NCBI GenBank assembly: GCA_009760855.2
Contig: WPIO01000003.1
Location: forward strand, 7,399,501-7,463,500
Direction: 5' to 3'
Origin: Cristatella mucedo
Lineage: Eukaryota; Bryozoa; Phylactolaemata; Cristatellidae
Length of the DNA: 64,000 bases
Part shown: one piece after another, positions 1 through 12,299 of the stretch
Layout: each line of letters opens with the position of its first letter
Position numbering within the stretch: position 1 is the first letter of the stretch
The notes under the pieces: generated by a model
The model's database searches: none
What the model saw: only the letters and a program-made list of their open reading frames with translations
What the model was told of the DNA's origin: nothing
Made by a program: the position numbers and the translations under genes

Positions 1-56
1 GGCGCCGGCGCACCGGCGCCCGCAGGGCTAGCCGAGCGCCTCCTCAGACGAGCCCG

Positions 57-113
57 CCCGTCCGTCCGTCCGTCCGTCCGTCCGTCCGTCCGTCCGTCCG
101 TCCGTCCGTCCGT
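57..113. repeat. (CCGT)n tetranucleotide microsatellite
   Basis: About 14 uninterrupted copies of a CCGT unit lie inside GC-rich DNA at the left edge of the window. Confidence 0.95.
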
Positions 114-980
114 CGCTGCCGCGGCCGGCCTCGATCGGAAGTACTCACTTAGCCTCGGCCGACGGTAGCGCCGCCGCGACGTTCGAGAGGCGGGCTGAAG
201 CGCAGCAGACGGGGCACTCGCAGGCGCAGGCGCATCCTGCTTCCCCCTCGTTCCTGTATCAGGCAGGAAGTAGAAGCGACCGCCCGAAAGAAGCCCCGCG
301 TCAATAGTCAAAGCGCCTTTAGGTAATCGGACTCTCTGCGTTAGCAGCAAGGCCCGTACAAGTGCGCGCTGGCATCGTGCACGGAGCATCTTCGCAGAAA
401 TGACCCGGCGACCCGCGATGATGACACGATGATGATGCACGCAACGCGCCGCCGCCATCCGTAGAGCGCCGCCGCGCGTGGGCGAAGCCAGCGGAAGTCG
501 CGTCGACTCGCCCAAATGTTTCTTCGCGCAAAGTCTCAAGATACGGATGCGTTCGCAAGTTTGCAACTGCAATTACGCGCCACAGAAACGATTGCCGCGA
601 TGCGCATTCTAAAAAATAGTGGCGATCCTGCGAGAGTGGGTTTCTTTCGCTCGTCAATCTCTCGCGTCCGCTCGCCTCAGCCTCTGCCCAAACTCGGGTT
701 CCATCCGTTCGTGCGACGTGCTGTCGTCATGCATTGGCTAGCGTATCTGACCTTCGCCTTCATCTCTTTCCACCTCCGCAGCTCTTCCCTGGCTATGACT
801 ACCAATGCTGCCTCTCTTTCTCGTGGCTTTCTTAAGAATAAAATGGCAGCAGCACGTACGGTTTCACGTAAACGACCAATGCCGCGGCTCACTGCTAGCA
901 TTCACTGTTCCTGACATAGACCCTCGATGGCCTGGAGATCATTTGTATGGAGATCATGTGACAAGATCGCGCCCGTGTTA
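114..980. other. No gene recognised
   Basis: GC-rich DNA, becoming less so to the right. The short open frames here show no domain, no coding bias and no recognisable motif. I see no tRNA, LTR or LINE similarity. Confidence 0.5.
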
Positions 981-984
981 TGCC

Positions 985-2045
985 CGCGGGTGACCAGACA
1001 AAACAGCCACGACAAAATAGCCTGCATACAAAAAACAGCCCGAGAAAAAACAGCCCGTCAAAACAGTTCAATAAAGTTGATACTTTGGAGTACCAGCAAT
1101 ACAAAGATAACTTATACATAATGAATACGTAATAAATAAATAACGAATCAATAGTAAATTGAACAGGAAAAGGACCTTTTTTCTTGAGTAAAGCGTTATA
1201 ATTATTCGAGTCGAAATTTAAAATATAATGTAAGCTCGATGGATTTTCATACCATTTGAATTGCAATTTAAATTGTCAGATTGTGTGCGATTATACGAAA
1301 GTAATCCAGGTACTCAATGTCATCGTAGGTTGGAACATGTGTCTGAAGACGCCCGCTTGGAAACGTGCGATATCGATCTCTACTCTGTCCTGCTTCTTTC
1401 AAAATTGTCTGATGAGTTTGAATATAGATGGGTGATGGCAAACGGTGCTCTGTTGAAAGGCGCGGTACCGTAAGAGGATGAAAATAATTTGGCGGCAAAT
1501 GGAAACAAAAATAAGTAATAAAAAAATTGTATTAGATCAATTAGTCTACTTAGTAAATTTACCTTGAATCACAATCATACCCAACTTACGAAATAAATAG
1601 GGAGCGAAAATCATGTCGTACTTTGAATTTTCATAGTTTGAGAATGGTATCAAATACGTTCTACTACGATACGCTCTGACGCCGTCAGACATCGTTTCCT
1701 CCCTGCTGTTTGGGGCGTTGTCGAATCTGCCGACCACGCGTGGAATTTGAAATATTTCTTGGTTACATTTTGATTATTTTAAATTTGTTTCGTATGACCG
1801 TGGCCGAGTTCGTATATCCGAGTTGTATGTCGGGGCTGACTGTATTTTGTATTCTGTATAATAAAAATGCTTGACACATTTTCACTTTTTAGCATGGTTA
1901 ACAAAAAAATATTTTAAAAATTTTCATTGTCGTGGAATATGTTCATGTTATAGCTAACGGTAATATAACTGATTCGCAAAAGTAGTTTTAATCTCCGTCA
2001 CATTGGGCTGTTTTGTCGGAGCTATTTTGTCAGGGTGCCACGCCA
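985..2045. mobile_element. Candidate non-autonomous DNA element with degenerate inverted ends
   Basis: The left side (about 995-1075) holds repeated gacaaaacagcc / gacaaaatagcc words. The right side (about 2003-2040) holds their reverse complement, ggctgttttgtc followed by gctattttgtc. The interior of about 1 kb is AT-rich, unlike the left flank, and contains only short unrecognised frames. The arrangement fits a MITE-like or other non-autonomous DNA transposon, but the borders and any target-site duplication are not clear. Confidence 0.35.
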
Positions 2046-2149
2046 ACGCGACCCTCGCTAGTTCGAGTTGCGGCACAACGCGTACAATGTGCAAAGACCT
2101 GAGGCTCGTAATAGGCCAACAATAATGACTCAGTGCTCGATATTTTGCT

Positions 2150-2345
2150 AGCAGGTCTAACAAAACCTCACTAGGAAAAGCACAAATCATAGCCTGCATA
2201 TTCCGGCTGATACGAGCGGTAACATTAAGCAGACTCATTCACAGGCTTACAGCAGCTCACGCTCAGCACCTGTTCACCGACCTGCAGACCACTACTCCAA
2301 GAGATCGACTGCGGTCAGGCCAGGCCTTATATTGTGACCAGGTCG
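2150..2345 (-). mobile_element. LTR-like dispersed repeat, copy 1
   Basis: Read on the minus strand, this matches the segment at about 22100-22290 on the plus strand. Both copies have gacct, then an atataaggc TATA-like box, then tgac.gcagtcg.tctc, gtcttgcaggtcggtga-like sequence and gctgagcg.gagctgc. A TATA box followed by an initiator-like cagtcg suggests an LTR promoter or another Pol II repeat. No internal coding part is attached. The identity of the element is unknown. Confidence 0.45.
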
Positions 2346-2484
2346 AGAGTCATACAATAATCTCCCTCGGCGTCGTCGCAAATCGCTGCATGTGCGTGTA
2401 GACGCACAGACCGGCGTACCCAAGACTGTGCAAGAAAAGAGGCCGAAGCCGCATTCGAGCACCTCGAATTCTCTCAGCTCCCTT

Positions 2485-3515
2485 GCTGACATCCGCACAT
2501 GGATGATGTATTGATGACATCCGCACATGGATGGCAGCAAATTTTCTCAAATTAAATAATGATAAAATTAACTTAATAGCTATGGGCAAACCAAGTGTTA
2601 TTCAGAAATTTAAAAGGCAAATGCTCAAAACCGGCTCTGGCAGCATATTTTCTGTCGAATCTGCACGAAATCTAGGTGGCACGTTCCAAAGTGACCTTTC
2701 GTTAGACGACCAATCAAGTCTGCCTACTTTAAGCTACATAACCTTGCTAACATTCAGGCTTTTTTAGACAGGGATACGACATCTAAGTTGGTCCATGCAT
2801 ATGTGACATCCCGTCTTGACTTGCGTAACTCACTGCTTGCTGGCCTACCGGCATGTGCGATTAGGAGCTTACAGCTGATACAAAGCTATGCAGCTAGGCT
2901 TGTCTGTCATGAGTGTCGCAGTTTCCACACCACACCACTTCTAACCAACCTGCACTGGCTACCAGTCAAGCAACGGACCGACTTCAAGGTTTTGTCGCTC
3001 ACTTTTAGGTCACTTCATTTGTTGCCTCAAGCCTATCTATCAGATCTGTTCCCCCAACAGGCCAAGCATCGTACCATTCGCTTTTCGGAAACTAACTGTT
3101 TACCTCTACCTCGTACAAACCTCAAATCCTTTGGAGACTGTGCCTTTAGTTTGTATGCTCCCAAAGCCTGGAACTCACTCCCTCTTGCGTCACGTCATCC
3201 CCTGACTTGGCCAAATTTAAAAATAAAATGAAAACGCACCTATTTATGACAGCATTTAGTGTGTCCCTGTGATTCTTTCTTTACTTTCTCATGCATGCTG
3301 ATACCGTGCATACTGCCACTAAACACGCTTGCACGCTGACCCTGTACATGTCACCCCTAACCATATTATTCATGTTGTTTATCAAGCATGATACCATTTA
3401 ACATTCGATCATATTTCCTTTGCAGCGAACGTAAAGCGCCTAGAAAGAGATTGAGTTCTCTGAGGGCGCTTTTTCAAGTGCATTTTCATTATTATTACTA
3501 CTATTACTATTATTA
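2485..3515 (+). mobile_element. LINE family A (CR1/L2-like), 5'-truncated copy
   Basis: The frame encodes the C-terminal end of a non-LTR reverse transcriptase polyprotein: FLKLNNDKINL, then SARNLGGTFQSDLSLD, then after a frame break HAYVTSRLDLRNSLLAGLP, LHWLPVKQRTDFKVLSLTF and PKAWNSLP, ending near 3230. A 3' untranslated part with CATGCTGAC-type words follows. The copy ends in the family's hairpin tail (aagcgcctagaaagagatt ... gagggcgctt) and an ATT/ACT-rich stretch. The catalytic YADD box lies upstream of the truncation. The words gacatccgcacatggatg occur twice at the 5' edge (2487 and 2515). Dead copy. Confidence 0.85.
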
Positions 3516-3595
3516 TCATACCTTGATCTTGCTTTGTGTGGCCAATAGTTTTTGAAGGGACATGTGTGTGCTTGGGTGTATGTGTGCATGCGTCC

Positions 3596-3682
3596 GTGTG
3601 TGTATGTGTGTGTGTGTGTGTGTGTGCGTGTGTGTGTGTGTGCATGCATGTTTGTGCGTGTGTGTTTGTATGTGCGTTTGTA

Positions 3683-3724
<42 letters not shown>
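3596..3724. repeat. (GT)n microsatellite
   Basis: Long TG dinucleotide run with scattered TATG, CATG and TTTG interruptions. The CVCVCV and THTHTH frames on its two strands are products of the repeat. Confidence 0.95.
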
Positions 3725-3727
<3 letters not shown>

Positions 3728-4013
3728 CGGTATGCAAAAAATTTATTTATTTATAGGTATGTATAAGTATATTTATACGGGTATATTTAAACTGGTAGAT
3801 AAAATGTATCCATTCACATCGCAGTATTTCTCATAGAACGTACTATAATTACAGGTTAAACCACTTTCGTAGTGGCAGAGAAGCTCAAAGTTACACCGCT
3901 TGCAGTGACTTGTAAAATGAAATCAGTACTTAGTCAAGGTACCGCGAGCGTTTAATAAATTAGCGTGATTTACCGTTAGTGAATTTAAAAGTCTCATTTA
4001 TATAGGGATAGTA
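3725..4013. other. No feature seen
   Basis: AT-rich unique-looking DNA between the GT repeat and the next SINE. No coding similarity or repeat was recognised. Confidence 0.5.
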
Positions 4014-4143
4014 GATAGAGCCTTAACTGCAATCGCCACCACTCGCAGTGGGCAATAAACGATCCCCTTCCCCCCCCCCACTGTATGACTTGAACCCACG
4101 ACCTGGGTCTCGAAGAACGAACATCTTACCCTTGGGCTAAGAC
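4014..4143 (-). mobile_element. SINE1 (tRNA-derived) copy, minus strand
   Basis: It holds the reverse complement of the SINE1 body: gagccttaactgc, a gccaccactcgcagtgg stem, a cgatcc word, then a degenerate B box (tgaacccacgacctgggtctcg). A run of C has expanded at about 4071-4079. Diverged from the better copies at 15252 and 44250. Confidence 0.7.
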
Positions 4144-4144
4144 C

Positions 4145-5184
4145 CAGGGGCAATCGTTGCAGTGTCGATCCAACTTGCTTTCTTCAAGTTTCTGACAGTC
4201 TAGACGCTCATCTGGCTCAAAGCCGCTGGATCTCCGTTGGATCTCAAAAGAACGCTTCAGCTGCGACAGCACCGCTCGAGATCGCGGCCATGTAATCAAA
4301 AGTAGTTGATCCCGTGAAGAGACAAAGCCAAGGCAAGCCACATATTCTACACGATTCCGAGGACGCAGGTTTTTTAGTCGCTCCATGGAGCTAGTAAAGA
4401 TGTTCACCCGTCAAAAGCTGTGAAGCAAACACAATCTTACAAACCTTTGTACCGTTGCACCGTATCGCACCTTTTCAACGTACTTTTCGCGCACTTGCTC
4501 CTGTTACGACAACCGAATTCTTGGCAACTTCGGACTCGTCGGCAGTCCGCGTGGCCAATCGGCGGGCTCGTCGGCAGCCCTTGTGGACGCCACGAGCTCA
4601 CGCCTCTACGTGGTTTGAGGGGAACGAGGGTCCACCGTACTGGCGTCAGAGAACATGTGCGTTCGTGCTAGAAATCAAATTGATTAGGTCAGGATCGACA
4701 CACTGAGATGCAAAGGTGAACTTTCTTCCGCATATCTACTTCTCTCGTTGCGTCTCACGCCTCAGCGCTTGTACTGTCACCGTCTCTCGTCTTGGTCTCA
4801 AGTGGCTGCGTCTGTCGACGTCTTGGTGTAGACCAACGTTGCAGAGTCACTTCTGAATATGTGGCATGCCACGACAGACTGCTGAGATGCAACGTAGAGC
4901 GAGCATGCAAAGGGCTCCAACTGGGTGTGAGATGTAACCAATTGCAATCTTTACCGTTCCTCTGCTGAAAACTCTCTTTCCGCCGGTTGCCTTTGGTGCA
5001 TGTTAGTGTCTCTTCACAGCCCGCATCCAAAAATGCAACTCCGTCGGCTCAAGGCTTCGCCCGCCACTGGCGCATACAAAATGTCAAGTGCTTGTTGTTT
5101 CGGATACTGTTGCCAGAGTACGCGAATTGGACATAAGGCATATAAAAGCTAGCCAAGCAGGTGCAGTGGCCACATGCCCGGCTC
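4145..5184. other. No gene recognised
   Basis: Mixed-composition DNA. Several open frames of 60-91 codons occur on both strands, but none carries a known domain or continuous codon bias. No repeat was identified. Confidence 0.45.
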
Positions 5185-6955
5185 ATTTGGTATTTCCAGC
5201 ATTGTCTCGAGCCGTCCTGTGCGACTTCCATCAAATGCTACTGTATCCGTTGTGACTCACTCGCACTTAGTGGTAATCAGGCCTACTACAACCCGGCGCC
5301 ACACCCAATCGTTTATCTTTGGAATTCTTGCTCATGTTCAATAAGCCCGTAATAATACATATTATGATTATTGAGGACAATCTAGACTTGTTTCCTTTGA
5401 CCGAGATTTGGCTGAAACAGGTCGACCATAACCGACGCCAACCTGACAGGCTTCTCATTCTTCCATATCCCTCGAACAATTGAAACTGGTGACGGAATCG
5501 CTATTGTAGCACTATCCCCTCAATTTAAAACAGTTTGTGGAAGCATTCTTTCGAATTTCTTGTTTCGAGTCCCTCCGGTAACAGTTACCGATGGTAGCAG
5601 CAATCAATCGCCCCTAAATACCAAGTTCTTTTTATCTCAGATTTATGTTATCTAATTTCGATTCTGTAAGAAAGAAATCGATCTTTTCTCATTATGGGTG
5701 ACTTGAAAATGCCTTTTAACAGTTAACAGTTTCGCAGACGCTTCCTTTAGGTGCCTATTTTTATGCGCTGACTGACTCATTTTCTTTTGTGGCTCATATG
5801 CATGAACTTACAACAAGGGTCACGCTCGATCAAATATTCTCGCGAAACAGTATGCAATTATCCCTTACCACCAAATTCTGCTCATCTGACCACCTGCTGA
5901 TTTCATCCAACCTACAGTGTGTGCCCTCCTCCGCATCCAAAATCATCTGAGAATCGCGAAACCTTAAGACCATTGACATCTCTGCTGTCCGAGCGACTAT
6001 GTCTTTTTCGCCCCTGCTGCTTAATCCCCCTGTTGCCTTTCATCATTGGTAGAATGCTACAACACGACACTTGCTGACATGCTTAACGAGTTTGCAGATC
6101 TGACAAAGCGCTCTGTGCTCCCTCGCACAGACGACCTATGTGCCTCTGACATTAAACTAGCTAGGTATACTAACCACATGCTGGAGAAAGCATTCAAAAG
6201 ATCAGCACTGACTGTCAATCGTCAGGTATACGATGCATTCGTGACATCTCGTCTCGACTTCGGCAACTCACTGCTCACTGGCCTACCAGCATGTGCGATC
6301 AGGCGATTGCAGCTGGTGCAAAACTCTGCAGCTAGGCTTGTCTGTCGTGAGCATCGCAGTTGCCACATTACTCCACTTCTCGCCGACCTGCACTGGCTAC
6401 CAGTCAAGCAACGGATTGACTTCAAGGTTTTGTCCCTCACTTTTAGGTCCCTTCATTCTGTGGCTCCAGCCTATCTGTCAGATATACTACCCCATCAGGC
6501 TAAGCATCGTACCACCCGCTTTTCGGAATCCAACAGTCTAGAAATACCTCATACAAACCTTAAATCCTTTGGAGACCGTGCATTTAGTTCATATGCTTCC
6601 AAAGCCTGGAACTCTCTCCCGACCTGCGTCAGAACATCCCCTGACCTGACCAAATTTAAAAGGAACCTAAAAACACCTATTTAGGACAGCATTTAGTGGG
6701 TCCCTGTGATTCGTCCTTCATGTGCTTATGCGTGCTGACACTGTGCATGCTGCCACTAACCACATTTGCATGCTGACCCTGTGCATGTCACCCCTAACCA
6801 TATTATTCATTTCGTTTGTTTTTTCAAGCATGATTTTACTTACCTTTCAATTGCATTTCACTTTACAGCAAATGTAAAGCGCCTAGAGAGAGATTAAGTT
6901 CTCTGAGGGCGCTTTATCAAGTGAATTATTATTATTATTATTATTATTATGACTA
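5185..6955 (+). mobile_element. LINE family A copy with internal deletion (APE fused to RT C-terminus)
   Basis: The left part resembles the apurinic-type endonuclease: LDLFPLTEIWL near 5380, and a GFSFFHIPR segment near 5450 that is matched at about 49560 in another copy. At about 6045 the reading jumps straight to the C-terminal domain (YDAFVTSRLDFGNSLLTG, LHWLPVKQRIDFKVLSLTF, SKAWNSLP), so the catalytic RT core is missing. The last frame, 6046-6684, is open for 212 codons. The tail has the aaagcgcc ... ggcgcttt hairpin (6876-6915) and (ATT)n. Non-functional. Confidence 0.85.
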
Positions 6956-7099
6956 CTGTAGATCGTAGCAATCAATCCTAGCAAAGGCCAAGTCTGGCAA
7001 CTATGAAAATGTTGTTGAATCAAGGATGCACAGTCCAAAATTGCCTATATCAGCCATCAGCCATCTCCTCAGACACCCCCATGCTAGCTCCTTCCCTAG
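6956..7099. other. Spacer between LINE copies
   Basis: Short unassigned stretch between the ATT tail of one LINE copy and the start of the next recognisable one. No feature seen. Confidence 0.4.
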
Positions 7100-8670
7100 C
7101 CTTCTCCTCGTGGCCGATCCACTAGCCAATGGCTCGTCTCTAGCTTCTTTGGAGGCAAGATAGACAAGGTCAGAGAGTCAATGCCAAGGTCAGAGAGTCA
7201 ATGCCAATGGGTAGTAGAAAACCTACTGTGATCATGTCCCTCAATCACCGCCCCACATGATTCGGGCCCCTTAATTCCGGTGCAGCACTTCAATGTCTAC
7301 ATTCAGGAGGCCGCGATTGATCTCATCCTGAAATTCATCTCCGAGCCAAAGAAGACTGCTAGTGCTCTATGCCCTATTCCAATTGACCGACTTGTACGAT
7401 GTGTAGATCTGCTGCTGCCATGCATTACTAGTATATTAAATATATCCTCAGGTCATGTCCCAGCATCTTTTTTAGAAAGGCGGTAGTTAGGCCACTAACT
7501 AAGAAAGCATCGCTAGATCGAGAGATCTTAAGTAATTCCACCCAGTATTCATTCTACCGTTCCTATCAAAGACGAGTCAGCAAGAGCGAGTTTTGGCAGA
7601 CCAGATGAACTCTTATATTGAAACTTAAAACCTAAGAAGTAGGTTACGGTTTGATTTTAGAGCTAATCACTCCACAGAGTCAGCGTTGCTTCGGGTATGT
7701 AAAGACCTTATTATGAATGCAGACATTAATAAAATTTCACTGCATGCTTTGTGGGTCTTTTTGGCAGCGTTTGATACTACAGTCCATGATACTATAGTCC
7801 ATATTTGATACTATATACCAAGTTCTTCTCAATTGCCTTTCATCTCACCTGGGCATTACTGGCAACGTACTGTAATGGTTTAGGTAGTATCGTAGTGGGT
7901 GACTCCAGAGTTTGACTGCTTCTACAGCTAGCCATCACGTCTGATCCCTATCCAAGATTAGGAGCTGTCTTCTACAGTGGCTTGTATACAATTCAACTAG
8001 CTTGTCAATTCTGTCTCGGCTTGATTATTGTACTTTCCTTTTGGCTGGGCAACCAAAGAAAGCAATTAGGCCACTGCAGGTGACTATGAATATAGCTGCA
8101 AGGCTAATCTTCAAGTCCTAGAAGTTTGAGTGCGTGTCTCCTTATTTAAAAGAGCTAAGATGGATGCCGGTTGACCAACGGATTCAGAGCAAGGTTCTTA
8201 CGCTGACCAACAAGGCCCGCCACGGCTTGGCTCCTTCGTACCTAGCTGAACTGCTGCATCAGTTTCAGCCTCTACGCGCCCTCAGGTCCTGTGTGAACAA
8301 TAAATTAGCTTTTCCATTCCTTCGCTTAAAGACCGTTAGCCACGGAAGCTTTAGCTCTGCAGGTCCTAGAATGTGGAACTCACTTCCACAATTCTTACTC
8401 AACGACAACTACTCTACTACTGCCGACTATGGCTCATCCTTCTCAGTGGTCCTGAGCTGCTACTTCCGTGCTACTCACTACCTCGACTGCTCTCCTGACT
8501 CTGCTATGCTTCCCACTTTCTCTTTGTTGCGTGAGACGAAGTCTGTTGGCTACTGAAGGCGTACCGAAAGCTGTCTAGGCTGCGAGTGCGCTATACAAAA
8601 CTCTCCTGCGCAACACCCACATGGTCTGTATGACTTTGTGGAGTTACAGACGAAGATACATTACATTTGA
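7100..8670 (+). mobile_element. LINE family B (CR1/L2-like) copy, decayed
   Basis: It starts in the region just before the RT domain (FFGGKIDKVRESM-like near 7145). The RT entry follows: ALCPIPIDRLVRCVDLLLPC at about 7360, then a damaged core (LWVFLAAFDT near 7750). The C-terminal frame 8134-8556 has LRWMPVDQRIQSKVL, RHGLAPSYLAELLHQFQ and MWNSLPQFL. The 3' end has the family B signature GCGAGTGCGCTATA and GGAGTTACAGACG. A 22-bp direct duplication (ggtcagagagtcaatgcca) lies at about 7165-7207. Many stops and frame breaks. Confidence 0.8.
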
Positions 8671-8679
8671 CATGAATGG

Positions 8680-9800
8680 ACAAGGATTATTCGAGGAACC
8701 ACTGAAGTACGGGGTACTCAGGGCTCGGTGCTTGGTCCGTTTCTTTTCCCAGTTTATACTTTCTCTCTTGCCGGTGTTATTGCCAAGCATAAACTAGGCT
8801 TTCACTTCTATGCAGATGACACTCAATTGTAACTTGGCTTTGATCTCTTCCAGCCCTTCAGCTTAGTGGTCTCTCTACTACCTTTCTGTAAGTATTGATG
8901 ACATCCGAAAATGGATGGTGCCAAACTTTGTCAAACAGAATGGCGATAAAACTAGCTTACTTGTTTTACGCAAATTGAGTGTGACTCGGGAATTGGAAAG
9001 CTTAATGCTCCAAATCGGCTCTGTCAACATATCTCCGATGGCATCTGCGTGAAATCGAGGAGTCCTGTTTCAATGCGACCTTTCATTTGATGTCGACCTT
9101 ATCAGCTTCACTGTCAAATCTGCCCACTTTCAACTTAAATCACTGCTTGCTGGTCTACCAGCATGAGCAGTAAGGAAGGCGCTTACATGTGGTGCAAAAC
9201 TCTTCAGCTCGACTTGTTCGTAGTGCGCGTCCCAGCTGCTACATCACACCAATTCTAGCCTACCTGCAGTGGCTTCCAATTAAGCAGCGTATTGACTTTA
9301 GGTTCTTCACTTACTCTTAAGTACCTTCATTTTCTGTCTCCAGTCTACCAATCAGAACTAGTCCATAACCAGGCATGGCATCGTACATGCTACTATTCTG
9401 ACTAAAATTCCTTAGTTATGCCAAGTGCGAACCTTAAATCCTTTGGATCTTGAGCCTTTAGTTCGTATGCTCGCATAGCCTTTAACTCACTCCCCGACCG
9501 ACTTCACGATATCCCCAGACGTGATGGCATTTAAAAAGAAGCTAAACATGCACCTGTTTATCACAGCATGTAGTTGGTCCTTGTGATTCGTTCTTTGTGT
9601 GCTTATGCGTGCTGACACTGTGCATACTACTATTAACCGTATCTTATATGTTGACACTGTGCATGTCACCTCCAACTACGTTATGCTTGTTGACAATGTG
9701 CATGATACCACTAGCTATTTGATCACGCTTCCTTTACAGCATACTTAAAATGCCTTTAGAATATTAAATTCTCTGAGTGTGCTATACAAATGTATCATTA
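8680..9800 (+). mobile_element. LINE family A copy, decayed
   Basis: It enters inside the RT core: a GVLRARCLV segment corresponding to the usual GVPQGSVLGP, then HFYADDTQL around 8810, the RT catalytic box. It continues through thumb and C-terminal segments with many stops (SAHFQLKSLLAGLPA near 9150, then LNSLPDRLH near 9490). It ends in the TGTGCATG-rich 3' untranslated region and a degraded hairpin tail at about 9755-9795. Dead copy inserted next to, or onto, the family B copy. Confidence 0.75.
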
Positions 9801-10129
9801 TTGTTCTGCACGAGCGTGTTGGCACTGCTAGTATCGTGGCCCTAAGCAGCAAGGTCGGCCACTGACGCAGAACTCGGTCGGCTAATGACCTGAACAGTTC
9901 GACCTGATCGACCCTCTTCTTTACCACTCCTGACACGTTTATGTGATCGGGCTGTGTTGAGCGCTTTTAACAAAAAATGCGTTTAGTCCTAAACCGAAGC
10001 ACCGTCAACCTGTCATCCTCTAGTCGCTCTATAGCCGCTTATCATATCCAAGATTGTGCAACACTACAGCTACCGCCTGCTGCCATTTAAATCTATAAAA
10101 CTAAAGAGCCAGCGTTTTGACACCTTACA

Positions 10130-10130
<1 letters not shown>
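9801..10130. other. No feature seen
   Basis: Unassigned DNA between the LINE tail and the microsatellite. No coding or repeat similarity recognised. Confidence 0.45.
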
Positions 10131-10364
<234 letters not shown>

Positions 10365-11225
10365 TATCTTGATCTTCTGACCGTTCATGCATGCGAGGCA
10401 CATTCTCTCTTAAAGATGGCAAGCAGTGAAATCCCAGTAAGAGGGACCACAGCGAGGGGGGAGAAAGGTCCGGGATAATTTTTCCGCTCGAGTTAGGAGT
10501 CTAAAATAGAGCTTATTCCAAATCGGTCAATTCTATGAAGATGATGTAAGGAGAGCTATTATTACTCGATAATCGATCCGATATTAAACCCTCAAGAAGG
10601 ATCAAAGCTCTCCAATACCCCATAGGGGCGTCCTAGTGGCTACGATAGCGCTATCCCAATCCACCTTAAGGGCGTCCAAGTGGCTACGATAGCGCTATTC
10701 CAATCGGGTAAACACATATAAGTACAGCTATAAGCTGCAAGTACAGACTTTCTTACTTTTTCGTGTTGGAGACTTGCTGTTCCACAATCGGAAAGGCCGA
10801 CCAGCACCTTGGTCGCCTTGGGCTGCAGCCAGTTATGCTCTGTCACTCGAAAGTTCGCGAACACCTAACTACATGCACTTCGTGAAATTTCTCTGTCACA
10901 CTGAAGACAGTGCTAGCGTACGCTAAGGCACTACGAACTGCACGCTCGCCTCCGCTCTAACCGTGAGTGCCTTCCAACGGTGACCCAACAGGAATAACTG
11001 GTGTAATTGGTAAAGCAGAATTTTGCTCGAATATCTTATCTCTCGTTTGAGGCAGGCCTGGTTTAGCGAAAGCCACAGCTAAGCATTATTGGCCCCGTGG
11101 AAAATTTATTCTTTGAATTCAAGACCCCGTAAAACGTCGCAGTTAAAAAGAGCTAAACCATATGTGCTCAGTTTGCATACTCAGGCTTTCGCTGAATGCG
11201 AGACATCGCTTCCCGGCTGAAGGAC
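10365..11225. other. No gene; 41-bp direct duplication inside
   Basis: No gene is recognised. Two direct copies with the core gtggctacgatagcgctat lie at about 10628-10662 and 10669-10703, 41 bp apart. Confidence 0.55.
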
Positions 11226-11310
11226 GCTACTGCAATGGCAACAGCTCAGCAGTGCACGCAGGAACCTTTATTAGCGCAGCATGGGGATTCACTCATTCAG
11301 CCTTGACACC
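11226..11310 (-). mobile_element. Possible 3' LTR remnant of the minus-strand Ty3/gypsy element
   Basis: The words cgcaggaacctttatt, attcactc and ttgacaccgat align with 14090-14140 (cgcaagtctttatt, aatcactcc, cccgacaccat). Read on the minus strand, both contain an AATAAAG polyadenylation-like signal. They bracket the pol relic, as LTRs should. The similarity is short, so this is tentative. Confidence 0.35.
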
Positions 11311-11986
11311 GATGTAAGTCTCAAGTTCTCTCCCTCTGCTCGATTGCTAAAGATGGCACGCGGATTTAATTAGTCGGATAGTCACGCAGCCAAACTGGAG
11401 GTTATGTAGTTCGTAACCTAGTATGTGTAGCTGACCGAGGATGGGGTTGGCTCAATACGTCACTGCTCCGTTAGTCCAGATCCATTGTAGCAGATTGCAA
11501 TAGGCTGTCGCTCACAGTCGAGTCATCATCTGGAGGAGCCGACTCGGCAGGCAGACAGACAGACAATGCTGGGCAGAGCATCTGTAGCCTCCGAACGTCG
11601 TCGCTGCTATCCTGATTATTATGAAATGTTGGTTTTTTCATCACTCAGCTGTTTCCGTTCTTTAAAGCGAAACAGATGGTCACCTTTTACTACGAAAGGT
11701 CTCGCCCTTCCATATCTGCTTGGATACGAAAGGTCACTGACCTTGCGTTTAACTACGGAATAGCCAGTGAGGTTGAAGTTTAGCACTGAGACTTGGTGAT
11801 TTTCGACAGTTCCACAGCCACCCTGTCTCTCCCTCTTGAAAAGGCACAAATTGAACTGTCCTGGTTTGTCCACTCTTTTGCCTGGCTTTTTGAAGCTTCA
11901 GATTATTGGCCGCTGTGTCGGACGCTTGATAGATACAATTTCTGCATTCGTCACAGCTAGCCGCTGTGGCCAGTGAGTTATCTGCC
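11311..11986. other. No gene recognised
   Basis: Lies between the possible LTR remnant and a SINE. Short open frames have no recognisable domain; the stretch may be decayed internal sequence of the adjoining element. Confidence 0.4.
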
Positions 11987-11987
11987 A

Positions 11988-12120
11988 AGCTGTTTCGGCC
12001 CATTGGTTAAAGCAACCAAGGTCTGGCCGAGGTCGTGAGCTAGACCCCTGGGGCGTTTTCGAAGCGCGTGAATAGAGATTAATTTCTCGTAATGCGCTAC
12101 ACAAATGAATTATTTATATC
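11988..12120 (+). mobile_element. SINE2 (tRNA-derived) copy, plus strand
   Basis: It begins agctgtttcggcccattggttaa (degenerate A box), followed by ggtctggccgaggtcgtgagctagacccc (degenerate B box). It then shares the family tail gaagcgcgtgaatagagatt ... aatgcgctacacaaatgaatt. It lies inside or beside the minus-strand gypsy relic in opposite orientation. Confidence 0.75.
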
Positions 12121-12299
12121 TGAGCTGTTTGTGAAATGCAGTCTCGCCAACGTTGCATCACCACAAGTGATTCGAGGTGTCCTAAGCTAAAATATCTTAT
12201 GGAGATGCTTGCGTCGTTGCATGTCTCGAGATGTTATATGCAAAGCATACATGCAGAACATACGAATCCCAGTCCTGCTGGTCTGGACCACCAGAAGTA

